Below are positions 38,780 through 49,973 of a stretch of 64,000 bases of DNA, piece after piece. Within the stretch, counting starts at the first letter, position 1. Each line of letters begins with the position of its first letter. Below the pieces are notes generated by a model. That model saw only the letters and a program-made list of their open reading frames with translations, had not been told where the DNA came from and did no database searches. Source of the stretch: Picochlorum sp. 'celeri' (lineage: Eukaryota > Chlorophyta > Trebouxiophyceae); NCBI GenBank assembly GCA_010909725.1, contig JAACMV010000002.1:434001-498000 (forward strand). The letters are read 5' to 3'. A program made the translations under genes and the position numbers.

Positions 38780-40082
38780 ATGGTGCATATCAAGGCTGTA
38801 GTGGTGGTATCACTGTTTTTCCTTCTGAATGTTGGTCTGTCCCTGCTGAACAGGTGGGCCTTGGGAGTGAAAGGCTTTTCATTTCCTATATTCCTGACCA
38901 TGTTTCAGGCATTGTTCCTGTTCACTTCTATAGTATGTTCTTCTGTATTCATTGCAAAGGTCCGTGGGATGACAGGGACAAGCAGGAGAACAATGGTGAA
39001 GGAATGGAAGGGAGTAGTGTGGGTTGGTATTTGGACCTCTCTCAACGTTGTCCTGAATAACTTTAGTCTAGTCTATATAAGTCTGTCTTTAAATCAGGTC
39101 CTACGGTATGCGAATTTTTATCATGTGCGATAATATCATGTGGTGTGGTATACTGACCTCAGTGGCATGTATATGGATGTTGCTGCAGGTCATCGATTCC
39201 TCTTGTGACTGCTGTGGTCTCATCGATACATGGGAGGAAAATGCCAACAAAAGCCGAGGTATTTGGGCTGTTCGTTTTATGTGGGGGTGTAATCATTGCT
39301 ATAGGAGAGGCCTCTGCGAACGGAAATGCGTTTGGGGTGATGCTCTGCTTGGCGAGTGTTGTTGCAGGCGCGTATATGCTCACCACCACTGCACATACAT
39401 TGCATGAGAAGATGTCTTCGTTTCAGTTGGCATTTATGACTGCTCCTGTGACGGTGTCGTGTCTTGCACCTCCATTTTTTGTGTTTGAAAGTGGCGTTGT
39501 GGCTGAATACGTGGTTCTAAATCCACACATGACAGCCTTGGTATTGCTGTCTGGGTCTATTCTTGCATCGGCATACAATGTGGTTCACAATGAATTGGTC
39601 GGTATAGTTGGTCCTGTCACGACGACTGTTTTAGGACAGGTTAAAATTGTTTCGCTGATGCTATTGAGTGGTATACTGTTTGGTACGCGTTGATGTAGTA
39701 GTGGTGTCTGAGTTACTCTTGTGTACACCAGGTCTTGATGGTTTGTTTCTGTGCAGGGGAAGGAAAAGATTTCTCCCTTAAAATGAGTATCGGTTGCTCC
39801 TCAGCTATATTGGGATTCAGTATATATTCGTGGGCCAAGATAAATCAACAGCTGGATGCCGCCGCGACCCAAAAGGCTGCTGCTGCTGGTAAAAAGTTGT
39901 TCCGTACACCATCTGGTGTGCGGGGCAAGAGGCCTCCTCGTCTGAATGTCGCAGACTCTCCTGACGCGACATTGCCTGGGGTTGCATCCCCGATGGTAAC
40001 TCCTATTCAAGATACGCCCTCTAGATCTACGTTAATGCGTACAAGATCCACGCGAAAGTCAAAGAAGAGTGCATTTGTTTGA
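38780..40082 (+). CDS. TPT/nucleotide-sugar-type transporter (copy 2)
   Basis: Exons 38780-39105, 39189-39682 and 39757-40082. The 381-residue product is identical to copy 1, introns included. Topology, motifs and uncertainty about substrate are as for the gene at 31711. If both copies are expressed, dosage is doubled without new function. Confidence 0.85.
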
Positions 40083-40759
40083 TCTGTTTCAGAATGATTT
40101 GAACATTTATTTACGTGAAATTCCAGTATCCCGAGTTTGTCCTCACTCCACTGATCACCATCAATGGAGTGTCAGGTTTTTGTTTTACTGCTTGAAAATT
40201 GCTGACAACATTGCTCTCTAGTGTACCATCCGCAACTCTCTTCCTTTGTGCAATCTCTTTAGCTACTTGCCTCACGTGCTTCTTCTCCTTTGTGTTCTGC
40301 CTGGGTTGAATTCCATGAAAGAAATGAAAAGCTTGTCCCTCTAATCAGAAGTGAAACAACAGCATGCACGCCAATAACACCGAGAAATGCAGTGCTATGC
40401 TTTTTTTTTGTGTGTCTAATCTACACATGGCCAGTTCTATCACTGACGCGTTTCCCCATGAAACAGGTACTGCTGTTTCAGAGCATCTCATCGGTCTATC
40501 TGGAGACACACACAATCCCAATCTTCCCTCAAATATCTCCTAGCATCAAACAAAGCAGTTTTCCTCACCGAGACTTCGGACGAATGATGATGATTTGAGC
40601 CTTGTACATCAAATCATATTTTCAAACACATCGGTCCCATCATCTACACATCAAAGAGACCATGCAGCTGGACTGCAGTCCAAAGGCAGCGAAGAAGAAT
40701 TGATTGGACCTTGCTTTGAACAAGAGATAATGCACGTTCCTTGCCTGATGTACTGGAAT
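40083..40759. other. Spacer between transporter and sulfotransferase A (copy 2)
   Basis: Identical in layout to 33014-33690, including the SART1 fragment. No gene is supported. Confidence 0.5.
40107..40329 (-). pseudogene. SART1 3'-end fragment (copy 2)
   Basis: Same relic as 33038-33260, carried along by the tandem duplication. The intact SART1 stop codon lies 5.1 kb to the right, in the same orientation. Confidence 0.85.
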
Positions 40760-42193
40760 TTACTCTTGAAAATTCTTCTGGGGTTGACTCTGTTCACGGT
40801 GGCGAGCATATTCTGCGAGTACTGCTTGTAGTCTTCCTAGCCGTTCATTTTTTGCCTCTTCTTCTGTTTTGATTTCATCTTGTGGTCTCTCCTCTTTGCC
40901 CCCTTCAGCCGTATGCTGTTTCTTATTTTCTCTTACTTGACCTTGCCTCTTGTCATCTTCCTGCTCTAATGTCTGCACATTTATTTTCTCTTGCATCCCT
41001 TCCTGCAAGTTCTGAATATCGTCTAGAGCCTTGTCTGATATTTTGTCAAGTTGAACCTCAAGAATGCTGGCGAGAGGAATGTCATCTTCGCTGTGTGCAT
41101 TCTCTTCGTCTGGCTGTTTGGGAGGCTTTTCTGGGACTTTGATCCGATGGTACCCAAACGCCTTCTCGAAATCATCAACCATATTCTCATTCACAGCATG
41201 AATCACATTTTCTTCATGCTCTGAGAAATCTTTTTTGAAATATGTAATACCATCAACAAGCTTGGACAGCTCAAATGATTTTCTTGCATCACCCCCTGCA
41301 GAATGGCCACTGTAATCACTTTTTGTGCGCACCACGCCCTCTTTCAGAGGCCATCCGGTCATTGTCGCTATCCTCCATACATAATGCTCTTGTTGGATCG
41401 GCAGCACATTATCCTCACTGTGCACCATCATGATACAATCTGTGAGCTCTGCTGCCTTCTCAAGAAAATTGCAGTATTTCTCCTTCCTCATCACCATGAG
41501 ATTCTCGAAATGATATTGCCCAACATGGTCCCCTTTGTGCCACTCAGTTCCAACAAAAGCACTTGCATTGCCTCTATTCTTCTCCTGAGGCCCACAATTA
41601 TAACACTCCTTCAACATACTCTTTGTGTAATCATACGGGTTTTTAATGGAAATTATTGACAGTCCCTTCTCATAACTTCCATTTTCCTGTATGTTATGCT
41701 TGTGTTTATTGATACCAAAATCAGTTGGGTATTTTAATGTAGCCTGGCGAGTCTTGTTGAACACCAACTCGAAATTCTTGACTGCCAAATGTGCTGCGAG
41801 GTTGGTAGCACTGTGACGTTCACCCAACATGTGTATCGTTGGCAAAATACCCATCTGTGTCTGATTTGTCACCTTGTTCAGAATAGGATACACCTTGTTG
41901 CGACACGTTGTGAACATGTCCTCAGGAATGTTCAGATTGCAAGCAGCATTTATAGCACTCAGGTCAAACATGGGTTGAAACACAAACTCCTCAGTTTTCC
42001 TTGCCCCTTCTTTGACGCGAGATTCATGAAGGGGACTCAAAATTACGTATTTATGTCGACTAGTCGCTCCCAATACGAGACAAATAAGAGTGGAAAACAA
42101 CAGCACGCTCAGAGTCAACGTGCGAGCAAGGCCGCTCCAAACACGCGTGCCCACTTGCCCACGTCTGGCTTTCTTGAGGGGCATGACTTCCAT
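40760..42193 (-). CDS. Sulfotransferase-like type II membrane protein A (copy 2)
   Basis: Protein identical to copy 1 (477 residues): signal anchor at 24-43, candidate PAPS loop at 123-131, candidate 3'-phosphate site at about 184-194, and charged C-terminal tail. Family call rests on these two short motifs plus topology, so it is less sure than for B and C. Confidence 0.72.
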   Translation of the reverse strand: MEVMPLKKARRGQVGTRVWSGLARTLTLSVLLFSTLICLVLGATSRHKYVILSPLHESRVKEGARKTEEFVFQPMFDLSAINAACNLNIPEDMFTTCRNKVYPILNKVTNQTQMGILPTIHMLGERHSATNLAAHLAVKNFELVFNKTRQATLKYPTDFGINKHKHNIQENGSYEKGLSIISIKNPYDYTKSMLKECYNCGPQEKNRGNASAFVGTEWHKGDHVGQYHFENLMVMRKEKYCNFLEKAAELTDCIMMVHSEDNVLPIQQEHYVWRIATMTGWPLKEGVVRTKSDYSGHSAGGDARKSFELSKLVDGITYFKKDFSEHEENVIHAVNENMVDDFEKAFGYHRIKVPEKPPKQPDEENAHSEDDIPLASILEVQLDKISDKALDDIQNLQEGMQEKINVQTLEQEDDKRQGQVRENKKQHTAEGGKEERPQDEIKTEEEAKNERLGRLQAVLAEYARHREQSQPQKNFQE

Positions 42194-42625
42194 TAAATGA
42201 TCTCACATTATATGCATAATTCGCCTGTGATGGGCGAAGTATAGGCACGTTAATGATGAAATTGCCTGCGTTGACTCAATTTGGCAGGGCCTGTATACGT
42301 GGCAGCTGCCTGTTCACATTCACACCGAGAGTGACAAATCTCACCCTATAATTGACAGCACATGGTGCTGGTATTTTGTACATTGAAGAAACAGCAGTGT
42401 GAAGAAGGATGAGCCCGCCACGATTTTGAATTCTGCCCAAACTCGATACTGTGCGATCGATCAAACATCATATGCGACCGGCTTGGACTTGGAGAGAAAA
42501 AGCGATCGCGGCGACCCTGGTCAAAAAAGGGATTACGATGAGCAGCGCTCGAGTCTATTACAATTATCAAGGAACATAGTGATTGGTGAATACAGAGACA
42601 TATTCAATTCGTGTTTGCTGGAACG
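42194..42625. promoter_or_regulatory. Shared divergent promoter region of sulfotransferases A and B (copy 2)
   Basis: Same 432-bp head-to-head spacer as in copy 1. Because it lies within the identical block, both copies should be regulated alike. Confidence 0.5.
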
Positions 42626-43745
42626 ATGCAAGGAACTGGTCTCCTAAAAGGCCAAACGACAGCTCTGAGTCAACAATCAGTATTGCTGTCCTTGGCGGGA
42701 GTGGTCATCTTTCTTGTAGGAGTATGTAGCAGAGAGTTGACATCTATGGGTGTTCCCAACAACTTGAAGATTCAAATGCAGACGTATGGGGGATCGAAAA
42801 GCTCGATATACGTCGTGGAGAAACCTGGCACCATGAAAACGTGTGGAAGCCAAGACAGGAATGGGCCTGACAAGGATAGCAGGTATCTAAAATTCATGTT
42901 GGCCAGTCTACCTCGATCTGGGAACACGTTTTCAAGGCTTCTTCTGGAGAATATGACCGGGATTCATACAGAGGTTTCCAAAAATTCGGGAAACAGGTTG
43001 CAGGACTCCAGGACTGGAAAGTACTATCCAGCATCAAAGGACTGTGCACGAGATAAAATGTCAGGAGAGGCTCAGGAGTGCCAACCAAGCTCGGGTGACG
43101 ACCTTGTGATCATCAAAACTCATTTCCCTGATATTCCTCCAGATATTAATGAGTCGGAAGGATGTATAAGTGGGGTGATTCTGATAGTCCGTCACCCAGT
43201 GGACCAGTTTCTTGCGCGGGCTGCTGTTGCAGGGACCCCAAATACTCTGTCTCGAGTGAAGGAGATGAATTTCTTTGTTGCAAAGAGTAAATACAAATTT
43301 CCCACATTTCTTAACGACTGGGAAAAGTTTCAGAATTTCTGGCATGCATATGCTAGTGTTCATAATGTCCCATTATTGGCCTACAGGTATGCATGTACTC
43401 ATTCATTTTCATTCAATCTCAATCTCTGTATGATGGAGCATGCCCTGAATAAGGAATGAATTTCTGTATTATTGTACATGCAGATACGAGGACCTTTGCC
43501 AAGACCCTGAAGGAGTCATGAGAAGGGTTGCTGCCTTTATAGGAGTTGAATTCAAGAATGTCAGATCATCCAACGGAGTCTTTGATTCCTGCTTTCTACG
43601 GAATCCTCATATTATGTCAAAGTCAGCAGGACTCCTCACTCAAACAGAACTAGATCTATTGAAGACTCGTCCTTTGCCCATCATGGACAGATTTGGGTAC
43701 CGCAGGGACATATCATTGAGCACTGATTTTGAGACTGGCTTGTGA
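42626..43745 (+). CDS. Sulfotransferase-like type II membrane protein B (copy 2)
   Basis: Exons 42626-43386 and 43484-43745. The 340-residue product is identical to copy 1, with the PAPS loop PRSGNTFSR and 3'-phosphate motif VRHPVDQF. It converges on sulfotransferase C, with 132 bp between stops. Confidence 0.85.
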
Positions 43746-43877
43746 GTTCATTGTTTGAAAGTGTAGCCATGTGCCCAGGGCAGTGAGATTTGACATGTAT
43801 TTAACGACCGGATAACATTGACTACAATAATTTATATGTGTACAAGTAGAATACGTAGCATTCAACAACAGGGCTCA

Positions 43878-45116
43878 CTACTGATCCGCAGACATGTACA
43901 TTGCCCCACCATCTGGGTGAGATGTATTACCATCAGGAAAAGGCATGCGAACCCATTCCGAATCATTCATTCCATACACAAGGGTTCCTTGATTTTCGAA
44001 TTTCTGCAATATACTCAGAAGAATATCATTGTGATGCCTGTAAAATCCTTGCAGAAATTCTTGGCAGGTGGCTGAGACTGTAGGTTTTTGATTCTTAGAT
44101 TTCCGCTCTCCGCTCCATTGCAAGATTTCCATCTGCTTCCCTGAGAAATAGAAATTCGGATCATCAACCAGAAACGAAACTATCTGTTCAAATGCTGGAA
44201 CTCTGTCTCGGAGCACCTCTGACCCAACAATCATGACATTTTTTGGATCCACAAAATTGAAAAAGTTTAGCAGTGCATATCGATACAGCCCAGCTGAAAA
44301 TACAACCCATTTCCCTCCCTTAAATACATCATATACCTGTGTGTATGTATCCTTGTGTATGTGGCCATTCGAAGCCTCCTCATGTGCTTTGGAAAAAATC
44401 TCCTCTGCTTCTTCAACTTTGAGTTTAAATGCCATGCAAAATTCATTGAAATCCGATTCGCTTGTCAGAAACTTTCCTTTTCTTCTCCAATATGCATAAT
44501 GCGATAGCGCCCTTTCATACGGATCGCGAAGTAGCAGAATGATTTTGGAATCTTTTGAATATTTGGCAATGCGCTCTGGAGCACTTGGAGACATGAAATA
44601 TGATGGGGTTCCATCAATAGTGTACACACCTGCCCCTGATTGGTGACCATTTAGAAGCGACATTTGATAGTCATGCCATGAATTCTTTGGTCTATTGAAA
44701 AAACCCGGCTCTTTCCTTTGCCCTCGTACTATGCCCAAGCCGAGGTCTGGCCAGACCAATTTCTGGAAAAGATCCGTCGTCCCGCCTTTGGGCACCCCTG
44801 CAATGATAATTGAAGGGTACGTATCAAACTTCATTGCCCTGGATGGAGAGTGATATCCATTCGGCCTTACGACAGGGCGTATGGGATTAGTAGCCCGTGG
44901 TCCATGATGATGATCAAGTACTTCAACCTTGTGGACCAGTTCGACAACGAACTCTGTTTTCTCGGGGAAATTCCCCTCCACAGCTTTAAAATACAATACT
45001 ATCAATGTAATTACTAATGATGACGTAATGAAAGCAAGCCATCGTGCATGTGATGACACGTGGCTCAAAAAAGCAGTTGTTCCCGCGCCTTTGACTGAGC
45101 TAGACGAAGACTTCAT
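43878..45116 (-). CDS. Sulfotransferase-like type II membrane protein C (intact copy)
   Basis: 412 residues in one exon. A signal anchor spans about residues 26-44. The PAPS 5' loop GVPKGGTTD is at 107-115 with the catalytic-type Lys. DGTPSYFMSP follows at about 168, and the 3'-phosphate motif LLRDPYERALSHY at about 195-207. This pattern is that of the heparan-sulfate/NDST-type (Sulfotransfer_1) branch, which acts on glycans in the Golgi lumen. The copy at 36809-38131 is frame-broken and has an intron in the PAPS loop. The 3' two-thirds is identical between copies, but the 5' third is diverged, so one is a chimera or conversion product. Confidence 0.9.
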   Translation of the reverse strand: MKSSSSSVKGAGTTAFLSHVSSHARWLAFITSSLVITLIVLYFKAVEGNFPEKTEFVVELVHKVEVLDHHHGPRATNPIRPVVRPNGYHSPSRAMKFDTYPSIIIAGVPKGGTTDLFQKLVWPDLGLGIVRGQRKEPGFFNRPKNSWHDYQMSLLNGHQSGAGVYTIDGTPSYFMSPSAPERIAKYSKDSKIILLLRDPYERALSHYAYWRRKGKFLTSESDFNEFCMAFKLKVEEAEEIFSKAHEEASNGHIHKDTYTQVYDVFKGGKWVVFSAGLYRYALLNFFNFVDPKNVMIVGSEVLRDRVPAFEQIVSFLVDDPNFYFSGKQMEILQWSGERKSKNQKPTVSATCQEFLQGFYRHHNDILLSILQKFENQGTLVYGMNDSEWVRMPFPDGNTSHPDGGAMYMSADQ

Positions 45117-45426
45117 TCATGAATTGTCCAGTTGCGAATTCCGTTTCAATTTGTGCAACAAATTATAATATCACTGCAATTATACCAGAAAAGGAGGCGG
45201 AAGATTGAGTATTACCGTCATGCATCTCAGGTTCATCATCATGATTACCAGTCCAGGCGGTCAACGATTTGCAAATTGCTGTAGGTTCACCATCCATGTC
45301 AACCATATGAATGGATGGCTCATCTTTTGGTGAGCCCTTTCGTTGTTGCACGATAGTAGTGTGTTTTGTACATGGAGCACATAAAGTGGGTTTCTGTGAT
45401 CTGTTACACATGGAATTGACCATTTT
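45117..45426. other. 310-bp gap at the right edge of the array
   Basis: Similarity to the inter-unit spacer persists to about 45260. The rest is unique sequence leading to the SART1 stop codon. No gene is seen. Confidence 0.5.
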
Positions 45427-47500
45427 TTATTTACGTGAAATCCCAGCATCTCGAGTTTGTCCTGGCTTCACTGTCCCACTGAGTACCATGAATGGCGTGG
45501 CGGATTTCTCTTGCACAGCTTGAAGATTGCTGACGATACCGCTCTCTCGTGTACCAGTCGCAGCTCTCTTTTGTGCAATCTCCTTGGCTGCTTGTCTCAT
45601 GCGCTTCTCCTTTGTGTTCTGACTTGGCTGAATTCCATGGAAGGAATGACACAGATTCCTGAAAGCTTCTTTGGGTGTCAATATGCGTCCATATTCGTCC
45701 TTTCGTGTCAGAGCAACCTCAACATTGGCAGCGATTTCATCCTCTGTCCGTCCACCACTGTACACATCCTGGTATCCGCCCATGGCCTTTGTGAAGAATG
45801 GGTCTCTAGAATCATTCGTCCGACCGGCCCACTCGACGGGCTTGTGCAATTCACCTCTTTCTTTAAGATACGATAATGCACTGCCGAGTCCGACGCCAAT
45901 GGTCTTGTCCACTGTGATGGCCCCCTCTGCATCCTCTGTCTTAACTGCTGCTGTATCCATAGGGGCTTCATCATCTTCCATTTTATGGATTCTATACGTA
46001 CCTTTTCGATGCTCTTTGACATCCTCCTTGTCTTCTACTTTAACTGCGTCGTGAGTGTCCATATCATCCCACATAGCACCTTCTTGAGGCTCTTCCTTTA
46101 TCTTGTTTGCCTCATCCTGCAGTGCAACAGACCTTGCAAACTCCCCAATGTTTGTAAATGTTAGTCCAGCATCTTGATTCGCTGTTTCACGTGCAGCGGC
46201 TTCCATTTGCTGACGTCTTCGTATAGCAGTTCGGGCGACATCATCAACGGATGTTAGATTTTGTTCCCTGCTCTTCTTGAGAGCAAAGTCCCTTGCTCTG
46301 GCCAACGAGGCTGCCAATTCTTCATCCTCACCATCATCCTCATCTGCCTCAAAATCAGGATTATCCTTTCTAAGATTCGAACTTGCTATATTTGCTTTTG
46401 CTAATGCTGCATCGAATTTTGATCGCTTTTCAGCAGCCTCCTTGGCCTCAGCTTCCATTGACTTTTTCAATCGCTCCTGCCTTTCTTCCCTGGTCGCTAG
46501 ATGGCCATTCTCGCCATTCTCTTCCCGAGCAGCCCTTTCCAACTCCTCCAATTCATCTGCCGTCAACGCCTTCTTCTTCAACTTTCGCTCTTTTCTCTTT
46601 TTCTTTGGTTTCTTCGTCTTTTGCAGTTCTTCTGCAGTATAATAATCACCACCAATATTCTTCAGAGGAGGAGCCAGCAAGGATTCTTGTGCTGCTGCTA
46701 ATTTACTCTTCATATCCTCTCCTGCTCTAGATTTCTGCGCACCATCAAGCCCACGAGCATCACCCAACACAAATGCTTCTTCCTCCTCTTCATCATACTT
46801 GTCCAGCATGGACCTCTTGACTCCGTCTTCCTCCCACAAGGGCTTTGCCTTTGTGGATGCCCTAATCGCTCGCTCCCGCTCCATGTTCTCTCTCTCCCGC
46901 ACATTTTCTAGCACCAACTCATCGTCATTCTCCACATCAGTCCCTGCCTCATTCAAAATACCCCTATCAGCCAACGTTAGAATCATCTCTCCCTCCTCAT
47001 CCAATGCCTCCAACGAGTGCCCCTTCACTTTTGCATTCTTCAAATCCAAAGAGGCGTCATTATCATTCATTGACAGCGCAGCATCACCCCGAGGCCTTTT
47101 CTTTGCACGAGACTCAACAGAAGGCTTTGCTGCCCGCGTCTTTTCAACCCACTGCATCACATCATCGACATCGTCACCCTCTTCCCCTAGCGTCTTCTCC
47201 TTCAGCATTCGACCACGTCGTGCCTCTGAAACTCGATGCCGTAAATCCTCAGCCGCACCCGAGCCTTTCTCTTCCACAACCTCTTGTCTGGTCTCCTTCT
47301 TCTTTGCTGCAGGTGCCTCCTCCACTCGCAACGGTGCAAGGCCCAACGACGCACGCAACCTGTACAATATCAATATATACTGTAATTCAAGACAGTCTCC
47401 GCTGCTGTATCCGAGTACACGCGACATACCTATTCGTTTCTTCAATGGACAACTCGTCCTGTTCAAAGGACGACATATCGTCCTTTTTATTCCCACCCAT
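45427..47500 (-). CDS. SART1: SART1/Snu66, U4/U6.U5 tri-snRNP protein
   Basis: Two exons, 47430-47500 and 45427-47359, across a 69-nt intron that splits an Arg codon; 667 residues. The start is the ATG at 47500 (MGGNKKDD). The N-terminus ELSIEETNRLRASLGLAPL is the conserved SART1 opening. Long charged coiled-coil regions follow. Conserved blocks include LADRGILNE, LDKYDEEEEEAFVLGD, FTNIGEFARSV and the C-terminal DEYGRILTPKEAFRNLCHSFHG. The protein bridges U4/U6 and U5 in the pre-catalytic spliceosome. A broken copy of its 3' end lies in each sulfotransferase unit. Confidence 0.93.
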
Positions 47501-47729
47501 ATGAATCAAAAGATTTTTAATGTATTAAAAATTGCATTTCATGAGCCATGCAGTGAATGTGTAGGAGAATGCATGCCTGAACTCCGTAAATAGAACATTG
47601 CATTTTTTTGCCAGCATGCGCATCCTTGACTCCTGGATGAAACACCCATGCATGGCAATTCTGTAGACATATTATTATTCTATATATCTATAATAGTGCT
47701 CTGAGAGACTTTATTTCGGAGCAGTGAGT

Positions 47730-49760
47730 ATGGGCCCGAAAAAGAAGGATAAAGGTGGCGACAGTGGGGACACGCTCACGAGAATCGCCATTGTTGGGGC
47801 TGAAAAGTACGTTGTTGCCTCTTTGTGGGGTCCTTTGTGTCAAGGATGCGATTGTCGATGCGCTGATGGATCCGTTGGACGAGCGATGCAAGCACCATTC
47901 TGACGGCGAATGTGTTTTACACTTTTATTCGATCAATGACGACCGTAGTCGAATAATTATGCTAAAATGGACATGTTTATGTGCAGATGTAAGCCTAAAA
48001 AGTGTAGACAAGAGTGTAAGAAGAGTTGTCCTGTCGTGAAGATTGGAAAGCTTTGCATTGAGGTTACTCCAAGTTCTAAATTAGCCTGGATTTCGGAAGA
48101 ATTGTGTATCGGATGTGGTATTTGTGTGAAAAAGTGCCCGTTCGAGGCGATTATGATTATCAATTTGCCAAAGAATCTGGAAAAGGAGACAACGCATCGC
48201 TATGGCCCAAATGCATTCAAGCTCCATCGTCTTCCCATGCCTAGGCCTGGGCAGGTCTTGGGTTTGGTTGGATCAAATGGAACGGGTAAGAGTACCGCGT
48301 TGAAGATTCTCGCAGGAAAGCTCAAGCCAAACCTTGGTCGGTTTGATAAAAATCAGCCAGATTGGGCAGAGATTTTGGCATACTTCCGTGGAAGTGAGCT
48401 TCAGAATTACTTCACCAAGATATTAGAGGACGATTTGAAGGCGATTATTAAGCCACAGTATGTCGATCACATTCCAAAAGCGGTGCGAGGTAATGTATTG
48501 GATGTGATCAAGGAAAAGGATGAGAGAGGTGCAAAGCAACAGTTGATGACAGAACTGGACCTCTTGCAAGTTACTGATCGTAATGTGGAGAATCTTAGCG
48601 GTGGTGAATTGCAGCGTTTTGCAATTTGTATTGTAGCTGCTCAGGATGCTACCGTGTATATGATTGATGAACCATCATCATATTTGGATGTGAGACAGAG
48701 AATGAAGGCTGCAGAAGTTATTCGTGATTTGCTCACTCCAGATAATTATGTCATCGTCGTGGAGCACGATCTCTCCGTATTGGATTACTTGTCTGATTTT
48801 GTGTGCTGCTTGTATGGAAAACCTGGAGCCTATGGGGTTGTGACCATGCCTTTCTCCGTGAGAGAGGGTATCAACATTTTCCTTGCTGGGTTTGTTCCAA
48901 CTGAGAATTTGAGATTCAGAGAAGAGAGTCTCTCTTTCAAAGTATCGGATACTGGTATAGAAGCAGACGAGGATGAAAAGAGATTCTTGAACTACAAGTA
49001 CCCTGCAATGAAGAAGACACAAGGAAACTTCACATTGAGCATAGAGGCAGGAGAGTTCAATGACTCTGAAATCATTGTTCTTCTGGGTGAGAATGGTACT
49101 GGTAAAACCACATTTATTCGTATGCTAGCAGGAATGTTAGAACCGGACGAGATTGATGGCGATAAATTGGATGAATTTGCCGTCTCCATGAAGCCTCAAA
49201 AGATCAGTCCAAAGTTCCCAGGAACAGTGCGAGAACTCTTGCATAAGAGAATCAGAGACACATACCTCCACCCTCAGTTCCAAGCAGACGTTATCAAGCC
49301 TCTGAATATCGAAGCATTGTATGACAATAGCGTGCAGACATTATCTGGAGGAGAGTTGCAAAGGGTTGCCATCACCATGTGCCTTGGTCAACCAGCAAAT
49401 GTCTACTTGATAGATGAACCATCCGCATACTTAGATTCCGAACAGCGTATCATGGCTGCAAAGGTTATTAAACGGTATATTATGCACACGAAGAAGACTG
49501 CCTTCATTGTGGAGCACGACTTTATCATGGCTGCATATCTTGCTGACAGGGTTATTGTATATGAAGGCCAACCATCAAAGGATGCTGTCGCCAAGACTCC
49601 AGAAACACTCTTGTCTGGCATGAACCGCTTCTTAAAGAATCTCGAGATTACATTCAGAAGAGATCCAACAAACTACAGGCCACGAATCAACAAGAAGGAT
49701 TCTCTCAAGGATAGAGAGCAAAAGAGCATGGGCTCGTACTATTATCTTGACGATGATTAA
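47730..49760 (+). CDS. ABCE1: ABCE1/RLI1 ribosome-recycling ATPase
   Basis: Two exons, 47730-47806 and 47987-49760 (180-nt intron, split Lys codon), giving 616 residues. The N-terminal pair of 4Fe-4S clusters is complete: [15 protein letters not shown] and [12 protein letters not shown]. Two ABC domains follow. The first has Walker [10 protein letters not shown], signature LSGGELQR and Walker [13 protein letters not shown]. The second has [17 protein letters not shown] and [12 protein letters not shown]. The protein splits ribosomes after termination and is essential in all eukaryotes and archaea. All key residues are present. Confidence 0.97.
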
Positions 49761-49973
49761 GCCAATGTGTAATACGTCTCACAATGTATGCATTGATCAG
49801 TCACATCAGCATGCGCGCGATTCACATGAGCCCTGGCCATTGATGGATGGGGGCAGAACACCTGTCACACCGAGATTGAGTGAAAAATTCAAATCCAAAA
49901 AGAGCGGCGCAAGGGTCTGTCGGATACTAGTGCCATTAATTATTAATGATATCCATAACTTTAATATTTGAGC

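Larger units (their letters stand above)
38293..44750. repeat. Tandem duplication, copy 2
   Basis: Second copy of 31225-37680, in the same orientation. Beyond 44750 similarity continues to about 45260 but drops to roughly 80-85%, matching the diverged 37681-38270 stretch of copy 1. Confidence 0.95.
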
